9,484 bases of DNA from Gemmatimonadota bacterium (GTDB lineage Bacteria > Gemmatimonadota > Gemmatimonadetes > Longimicrobiales > Gaopeijiaceae). The notes below the pieces were generated by a model. It was not told the origin of the DNA. It saw only the letters and a list, made by a program, of their open reading frames with translations, and did no database searches. Position 1 is the stretch's first letter; each line of letters begins with the position of its first letter. Below are positions 5,312 through 9,484 of the stretch, in pieces. The translations under genes and the position numbers were made by a program. The stretch spans positions 1 to 9,484 of the forward strand of contig JAUQOX010000103.1 of the NCBI GenBank assembly GCA_030550695.1, read 5' to 3'.

Positions 5312-6149
5312 GGTGGAAACCCCTGCGGCGCAAGGGGCAACGGAGCTCGGCGTCGATCCCACGGAAAAAGACGCCCGAGGTGGGCGCCCGCGACTGGGTG
5401 TCTTCAAGTTCGCGTCATGCTCCGGCTGTCAGGGTGTGCTTCTCAGTTGCGAAGATGAACTCCTGGCATTGGCCGATGCCCTGGAGATCCTATACTTCCC
5501 CGAGGCCTCGTCGCATCTCCAGGAAGAGGGGCCCTTCGATCTTGCCCTGGTGGAAGGCTCCATTTCGGCTCCCGAGCATCTGGAACAGATCCAAAAAATC
5601 CGGGCCCGCTCCAAGACCCTGGTGACCATCGGAGCCTGCGCCACCTCCGGCGGTATCCAAGCCCTCCGGAACTTCGGAAACCTGGACGATTTCGTCCATC
5701 GGGTCTACCCTCGACCGGAGTTCATCGCCGCCCTGGCCACCTCCACTGCGGTAGCCGAGCACGTCAAGGTGGACTATGAGCTGAGGGGGTGCCCCATTTC
5801 GAAACGCCAGCTTCTGGAGCTCATCACCGCCATCCTCCTGGGCCGGCGGCCGGAAATTCGCAACGAAAGCCTGTGCCTGGGGTGCAAGCGCTATGGATAT
5901 GTGTGCGTCACGGTAGCCCATGGCCTTCCTTGCCTGGGGCCGGTGACGATGAACGGGTGCGGAGCCCTATGTCCGTCGGTGGGGAGGGGGTGTTACGGAT
6001 GCTTTGGGCCCAAGGAAGGGGCCAATACGGAGGCCATGGCGCAACGGATGCTGCAACTGGGTATGTCCAAAGACGACGTACGGAATGCATTCCGTTTCAT
6101 CACCGGCTATGCTCAGGCTTTCCGTGAGGAGAGCGCACGCCATGAATGA
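5271..6149 (+). CDS. hydD: Small (delta) subunit of group 3b [NiFe] hydrogenase
   Basis: This 292-residue protein belongs to the hydrogenase small subunit / NADH dehydrogenase 20 kDa superfamily. It carries the electron-transfer chain from the Ni-Fe site. The proximal 4Fe-4S cluster is expected on C50 and C53 (SCSGCQ), C123 (GACA) and C174 (GCP). Eight more cysteines at 202, 205, 212, 221, 230, 234, 241 and 244 give two further 4Fe-4S clusters. There is no Tat signal, which fits a cytosolic enzyme. About 40 polar residues precede the usual RLGVFKF opening. The ATG at 5271 lies within the 3' end of the fusion gene (41-base overlap) and has no good Shine-Dalgarno. An in-frame GTG at 5313, just after the upstream stop, would give a 278-residue product. 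The gene order beta-gamma-delta-alpha is that of Pyrococcus hydBGDA. Confidence 0.93.
   Translation: MTASPLYSGTQVSRVETPAAQGATELGVDPTEKDARGGRPRLGVFKFASCSGCQGVLLSCEDELLALADALEILYFPEASSHLQEEGPFDLALVEGSISAPEHLEQIQKIRARSKTLVTIGACATSGGIQALRNFGNLDDFVHRVYPRPEFIAALATSTAVAEHVKVDYELRGCPISKRQLLELITAILLGRRPEIRNESLCLGCKRYGYVCVTVAHGLPCLGPVTMNGCGALCPSVGRGCYGCFGPKEGANTEAMAQRMLQLGMSKDDVRNAFRFITGYAQAFREESARHE
6126..6132 (+). promoter_or_regulatory. Ribosome binding site of the large subunit gene
   Basis: GAGGAGA lies nine bases before the ATG at 6142, inside the end of the small subunit gene. It fixes the start against the in-frame upstream extension. Confidence 0.65.
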
Positions 6150-7479
6150 GCAGATGAACGGCAAGGTTTCGAAGGAACACGACGGAACCCGAACCTTCCG
6201 GGTGGAAATGCTTACCCGCGTAGAGGGTGAGGGCCGATTCCATCTGGAGGTGAAGGACGGCCAGGTCCGAAAGGCTATTCTTCACATTTTCGAACCGCCG
6301 AGGTTCTTCGAAGGCTTCCTGGTGGGCCGTTCCCTTTTTGAGGTCCCCGATATCACGGCGCGGATTTGCGGTATCTGCCCCGTGACCTACCAGATGAGCA
6401 GTACGCGGGCCTTGGAAGCCATTTTGGGGATCACGCCCTCCACAGGAATCCGGAAACTCCGGCGCCTCATGTATTGCGCGGAATGGATCGAGAGCCATGC
6501 TCTCCATATCTTTTTGCTCCATGCGCCGGACTTTCTTGGATATGCCAGCGCCCTCGAGATGGCCCGTGATCATCGTGGGCTGGTGGAAACGGCCCTGCGC
6601 ATGAAAAAGGTGGGAAACAGTCTCCTCGAGGCTATAGGAGCCCGGGCCATCCACCCGGTGTCGGTGCGGGTAGGAGGATTCACCAAGCCCCCAAGCCCCA
6701 GAAGGCTCCAGGCGCTCCTTCCGGAATTGGAGTGGGGATTGGAAGCGGCACAGGAGACCGTCACGATCACCAACAGCCTTCCGATGCCGGAATTTCAACA
6801 ACCCTATGTCTTCGTGGCGCTGGACGGAGGAGCGGATTACCCCCTGGAGTGGGGAGAGCAGATCGCTGTCAGCGGACGGGATCCGGTGCCGTTGGGGGAG
6901 TTTGAAAAGGTCTTCATCGAGGAACAGGTGGACCGGTCCCCGGCCTTCCATTGCCGCCTGCCGGACGGCACTCCCTACCTCACCGGGCCCATGGCTCGCC
7001 TGAACCTATTTGCTGATAGGCTCCATCCTCGAGCCCAAGAGGCTCTGGAGAGGACCGGCTTGACCCTGCCGGTGCTCAACCCCTACCGCTCCATCGTGGT
7101 CAGGGCTGTGGAACTGGTTCATGCCTTCGCCGAGGCGGTGGATCTCGTGCGGGAATACACTCCGCCGGAACCGCCTTATTTCGAGGCGCCCCTCAGGGCC
7201 GGTGAAGGTTTCGGAGCCACCGAGGCCCCCCGGGGGCTGCAGTATCAGCGTTACCGGGTGAATGACGCCGGCATCGTCCAAGAGGCTCGCATCGTTCCTC
7301 CCACCTCGCAGAACCAGCCGCGGATCGAGGCTGACTTGGCAGGGCTGGGACCCGAACTGCTGGCTATGAGTCAGGAGGAGGCAACGCTCCGTTGCGAACA
7401 GCTCATCCGCGCCTATGATCCTTGCATTTCCTGTGCAACCCACTTTTTGAAGTTGGACATCAGGGAGGTGGAGGACTGA
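6142..7479 (+). CDS. hydA: Large (alpha, Ni-Fe) subunit of group 3b hydrogenase
   Basis: This is a 445-residue precursor of the catalytic subunit. The N-terminal metal motif RICGICP supplies C76 and C79, and the C-terminal motif DPCISCATH supplies C428 and C431, which together form the four thiolate ligands of the Ni-Fe(CN)2CO site. RVEGEGR near residue 28 is the usual L1-type segment. His434 ends the mature protein in this family. The remaining 11 residues (435-445) are expected to be cut off after nickel insertion, and a cognate endopeptidase gene follows. The reaction is reversible H2 oxidation coupled to NAD(P)+ reduction, with possible S0 or polysulfide reduction as in Pyrococcus; which direction dominates here is not visible. 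The gene overlaps the small subunit by eight bases (ATGAATGA), a typical coupled junction. All key residues are present, so the enzyme should be functional. Confidence 0.96.
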   Translation: MNEQMNGKVSKEHDGTRTFRVEMLTRVEGEGRFHLEVKDGQVRKAILHIFEPPRFFEGFLVGRSLFEVPDITARICGICPVTYQMSSTRALEAILGITPSTGIRKLRRLMYCAEWIESHALHIFLLHAPDFLGYASALEMARDHRGLVETALRMKKVGNSLLEAIGARAIHPVSVRVGGFTKPPSPRRLQALLPELEWGLEAAQETVTITNSLPMPEFQQPYVFVALDGGADYPLEWGEQIAVSGRDPVPLGEFEKVFIEEQVDRSPAFHCRLPDGTPYLTGPMARLNLFADRLHPRAQEALERTGLTLPVLNPYRSIVVRAVELVHAFAEAVDLVREYTPPEPPYFEAPLRAGEGFGATEAPRGLQYQRYRVNDAGIVQEARIVPPTSQNQPRIEADLAGLGPELLAMSQEEATLRCEQLIRAYDPCISCATHFLKLDIREVED

Positions 7480-7498
7480 GGGTCGGATCCATAGGGTC

Positions 7499-8017
7499 AT
7501 GACCGGTGGAACGCTGATCCGCATCGTGGCCCTCGGCAATCCCGACCGGGGCGACGACGGGGCCGCTCTGCGGGTGGCGGCAAACCTCCATGACGAAGCC
7601 CCCGTGTACCTGGCGGGAAGACCTGGGGTGGGTCTCTTGCATTTGCTTCCCCCGAACGATCTTGTTTTGCTTCTTGACGTCACCGTCTCGGGCGCACCTC
7701 CGGGTACTCTCCACCTGCTTAGGCTTGAAACCTTGTCCCCCCAACTCCTCCCTGACCGTCGGGTCTCGTCCCACGGTTTTGGCGCTGCCGAAGCCCTGGC
7801 TTTGGCCAGAGCTTTGGGCCTGCCTTTCGCTCGCGGGTTCTTTTTGGGGATCGAGGGTGCCTCTTTTGATATTGGGAGTTCTTTCTCCCCGCAGGTGGAA
7901 GCAGTTCTGCCCTTGGCGGAAGCAAAGGCCCGCTCAGCCCTTCACCAGCTCCGGACAGGGGCAGCGGAGGCTTGGTTCTCCCCGTCGCCTCCCTTCACCG
8001 AGGGGGGAGCTCCTTAG
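7499..8017 (+). CDS. Hydrogenase maturation endopeptidase (HyaD/HycI family)
   Basis: This 172-residue protein has the fold signature of nickel-dependent hydrogenase proteases: IRIVALGNPDRGDDG at residues 7-21, LLLDVTVSG around 57-65, and SSHGFG at 90-95. By alignment with HycI/HybD, the nickel-sensing ligands are Asp20, Asp60 and His92, and all three are present. It should remove the 11-residue tail of the large subunit encoded 19 bases upstream, once nickel is in place. The length is normal, apart from a low-complexity Ser/Pro tail at the C-terminus. The Shine-Dalgarno is weak (TAGGG close to the ATG), which suggests translation coupled to the large subunit. Its position directly after hydA is typical of cognate pairs. 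Confidence 0.92.
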   Translation: MTGGTLIRIVALGNPDRGDDGAALRVAANLHDEAPVYLAGRPGVGLLHLLPPNDLVLLLDVTVSGAPPGTLHLLRLETLSPQLLPDRRVSSHGFGAAEALALARALGLPFARGFFLGIEGASFDIGSSFSPQVEAVLPLAEAKARSALHQLRTGAAEAWFSPSPPFTEGGAP

Positions 8018-8061
8018 GCATCCCGCCAAGCTCCCGCTCCGATTGGCTCCCGAGGTCGGCC

Positions 8062-8661
8062 ATGCACATCGCCGATGGAATCGTGGCCCCAGAGATTTGC
8101 CTGGTCGCCAACGGCGCTACCCTGGGCGGTCTTTTCCTCACCGGCCGACGGGTTGCCCCGGACGAAATCGTCACCATGGCGTTCGTCGGTGCCGCGCTTT
8201 TCGCCGTGGGTCTCTTACACTTTCCGCTGGTGGGCACCTCGATGCATTTGTCCCTTCTGGGCCTCGGCGGAATCTTGTTGGGGAAACGGATCCTCCCTGC
8301 TTTGTTTCTGGCTCTCCTTCTGCAGGCCCTCCTCCTGCAGCATGGGGGGCTCTTTTGTCTGGGCCTCAATACCCTGAACATGGCCACCGGGGCCCTCCTT
8401 GCTTCGGGCGTGTGGCGAACGAAGCGGGGACCGGAGCCCCTTCGAGCTCTCCTGGCCGGTTTTCTGGCCATAGTAATCCCCGCTTTCCTGGTGGGGCTGG
8501 AATTCCGCCTCAGCGGCTACGGCCCCGGCATGTGGTACCTGCTTCCCCCCTACGTGGCAGTGGCCGTCATCGAGGGCTTGCTTACCGCAGCGGCTGTGGC
8601 TTTCCTGCGAAAAGTACAACCCGAGATTTTCGCTGATACCTTCGGAAGAACACTCCGGTAG
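8062..8661 (+). CDS. nikM: Nickel/cobalt ECF transporter S component (CbiM/NikM)
   Basis: This 199-residue integral membrane protein begins MHIADG, the essential metal-binding N-terminus of the CbiM/NikM family, in which Met1 and His2 take part in coordination. The start must therefore be the ATG at 8062, although the frame stays open for 90 bases upstream. His62, in the segment GTSMHLSLLGLGGILLG, corresponds to the conserved His of CbiM (GSCSHPTGTGLGAILFG in many members), and QALLLQHGGL at 88-97 is another family motif. About six or seven hydrophobic helices are visible. It binds the metal ion and passes it through the ECF complex. Family members carry Ni2+ or Co2+. Nickel is inferred from the hydrogenase genes upstream and the NikL-type gene downstream. 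It starts 44 bases after the protease gene; a GAGG lies 10 bases ahead of the ATG. Confidence 0.93.
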   Translation: MHIADGIVAPEICLVANGATLGGLFLTGRRVAPDEIVTMAFVGAALFAVGLLHFPLVGTSMHLSLLGLGGILLGKRILPALFLALLLQALLLQHGGLFCLGLNTLNMATGALLASGVWRTKRGPEPLRALLAGFLAIVIPAFLVGLEFRLSGYGPGMWYLLPPYVAVAVIEGLLTAAAVAFLRKVQPEIFADTFGRTLR

Positions 8662-8672
8662 AGAGGAACGCC

Positions 8673-9158
8673 ATGGAGCTTCTTCGCAAAGAATTCACCT
8701 GGGTCTTACTGGTGTTGACCCTCGGCGTGCCGGGAGTCCGGGCTTCTCTTTCCGCCCTTCCCCCTCACGGCCTGGTCGTCCGTCTCTGGCAGGAGGGTCG
8801 GATCGTGCTGGTTTCCGTCGCCTACGAAAGCGGGACACCCGTAGCGGGAGCCCAGGTGACCGCCACGGGGCCGGCCGGCCAGGAGCCCTACCTGGTGGGC
8901 GTCACAGATCCCGCCGGCCTGTTCGCCTTTGTCCCCGATCAGCCGGGCGTGTGGCGGGTGGTGGCCGACGATGGGCGGGGGCATCGCCGGGAAACCACCC
9001 TCGACGTCCAACCGCCGGATCTCCCCTCCACGGCTTCGACCCCCCAAGCGCCTGCCGGCGAAGACTCCCTCCTCTGGCCCCTGGTTACCGGACTTGCCCT
9101 TATCCTTGCCCTGGCAGGTTTCGCCTATGGGGTCTCGGCCCGCAGGCAGGTCACCTGA
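8673..9158 (+). CDS. nikL: NikL-type periplasmic/membrane component of the nickel transporter
   Basis: This 161-residue protein has an N-terminal signal or anchor (hydrophobic residues 8-24, possible cleavage after Ala24 or Ala28). An exterior immunoglobulin-like domain of the carboxypeptidase-regulatory type follows (about 34-112; note SGTPVAGAQVTATGPAG and TDPAGLFAFVPDQPG). Then comes a Pro/Ser/Thr-rich linker and one C-terminal helix (about 134-153) ending in a short basic tail. This architecture is that of NikL, the auxiliary subunit that replaces CbiN in many nickel ECF transporters. His32-Gly33 shortly after the signal may be the conserved N-terminal His-containing motif of the family. 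GAGAGG (8661-8666) precedes the ATG by six bases, and the gene begins 11 bases after nikM. Its presence favours nickel over cobalt. Confidence 0.8.
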   Translation: MELLRKEFTWVLLVLTLGVPGVRASLSALPPHGLVVRLWQEGRIVLVSVAYESGTPVAGAQVTATGPAGQEPYLVGVTDPAGLFAFVPDQPGVWRVVADDGRGHRRETTLDVQPPDLPSTASTPQAPAGEDSLLWPLVTGLALILALAGFAYGVSARRQVT

Positions 9159-9177
9159 TTCCGGCCCACCGCACGGG

Positions 9178-9484
9178 ATGAGCGCCAAGGCCAGAGTGAT
9201 TCTGGCGTTGGGGGGGTTGGTCGCCGTTCTGAGCGAGCCTCCCGGGGAGCTCGAAGCCTTCGTCGGGTACTATGCCTTGATCGCCCTGCTTCTCTGGGTC
9301 TCCAAGGTCTCTCTTCGGTTCTTGGTGGTCCGTTGGGGGGGGGTGGTGCCTATTCTGGCTTTGGCCTCCCTCCTGATCTTGATCTCCTCCAGTGCACCTC
9401 CTACTGTTGCTTTTTCCGTCCTGCTTCGCGGGCTTGCCGCTGTGGCCCTGGTCGCCTTTCTCATGGCGCCAGGGGATGCAGGAG
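9178..9484 (+). CDS. nikQ: ECF transporter T component (CbiQ/NikQ), 5' part only
   Basis: The frame opens at the ATG at 9178, 19 bases after nikL, and stays open to the right edge, giving 102 residues. The start MSAKARVILALGGLV, with a positively charged segment leading into hydrophobic helices, matches EcfT/CbiQ proteins, which often begin near a K-x-x-x-x-L-A pattern. Helices appear at about 6-20, 27-44, 53-71 and 77-95, with a basic SLRFLVVRW loop between the second and third. As the transmembrane coupling subunit it would link NikM to the ATPase. The diagnostic C-terminal coupling motifs lie outside the window, so the assignment rests on topology and gene order. The ATPase gene nikO/cbiO is expected next. 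Confidence 0.75.
   Translation, partial: MSAKARVILALGGLVAVLSEPPGELEAFVGYYALIALLLWVSKVSLRFLVVRWGGVVPILALASLLILISSSAPPTVAFSVLLRGLAAVALVAFLMAPGDAG

Noticed and set aside
6004..6141. N-terminal extension of the large subunit frame
   Set aside because: It runs through the small subunit gene in another frame, lacks homology-like sequence, and the good ribosome binding site at 6126-6132 points to 6142.
8018..8061. Possible cobalamin riboswitch or separate promoter before the CbiM/NikM gene
   Set aside because: The gap is only 44 bases, too short for a riboswitch, and no promoter hexamers are seen.
7972..8061. N-terminal extension of the CbiM/NikM frame from an upstream ATG
   Set aside because: The family needs the free MHI(A/P)DG N-terminus for metal binding, and the extension is unlike any membrane signal.
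1..9484. CRISPR array, insertion sequence, prophage or rRNA
   Set aside because: No direct-repeat arrays, transposase or integrase motifs, terminal inverted repeats or rRNA-like sequence were seen on reading both strands.

Overview
The window is GC-rich bacterial DNA with tightly packed, almost entirely plus-strand genes. Shine-Dalgarno motifs, a lipoprotein-type export signal, a prohibitin-like protein and a metal ECF transporter with a periplasmic subunit all fit a bacterium. The lipoprotein and the COG4324-type peptidase lean towards a Gram-negative lineage. No gene fixes the phylum, and any closer placement would be a guess.

Positions 1-2692 hold housekeeping-type and unknown genes. First comes the start of a probable divergent minus-strand gene that leaves the window, with a membrane segment and a strong minus-strand ribosome binding site. 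Next is a small unrecognised 72-residue protein, then a membrane-anchored SPFH/Band 7 (prohibitin-like) protein. Last is an exported, probably lipid-anchored HExxH metallopeptidase of the PF10023 'putative aminopeptidase' type.

After a leader of about 160 bases, positions 2854-9484 read as one functional locus for a cytosolic, NAD(P)-linked group 3b [NiFe] hydrogenase (sulfhydrogenase type). The order is: a stand-alone cyclic-nucleotide-binding-fold protein without a DNA-binding domain; a single 657-residue protein joining the usual beta (4Fe-4S) and gamma (FAD/NAD(P)H/[2Fe-2S]) subunits; the delta (small) subunit with Cys sets for three 4Fe-4S clusters; the alpha (large, Ni-Fe) subunit with a removable C-terminal tail; a hydrogenase maturation endopeptidase; and the nickel importer genes nikM/cbiM, nikL and the first part of nikQ/cbiQ, which run off the end. 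The first four genes overlap end to start, and the later ones are 11-44 bases apart, so they are probably co-transcribed.

The locus couples enzyme, processing and metal supply. The importer brings in nickel, the endopeptidase trims the large subunit after nickel insertion, and electrons can pass from the Ni-Fe site through the small-subunit clusters and the beta clusters to FAD and NAD(P). The hypABCDEF maturation genes and the transporter ATPase are not in the window.

The most unusual points are the in-frame beta-gamma fusion and the cNMP-fold protein whose two canonical phosphate-binding residues (Glu and Arg) appear to be replaced by Trp and Ser. The rest looks like a recognisable, well-formed hydrogenase locus rather than an entirely new system.
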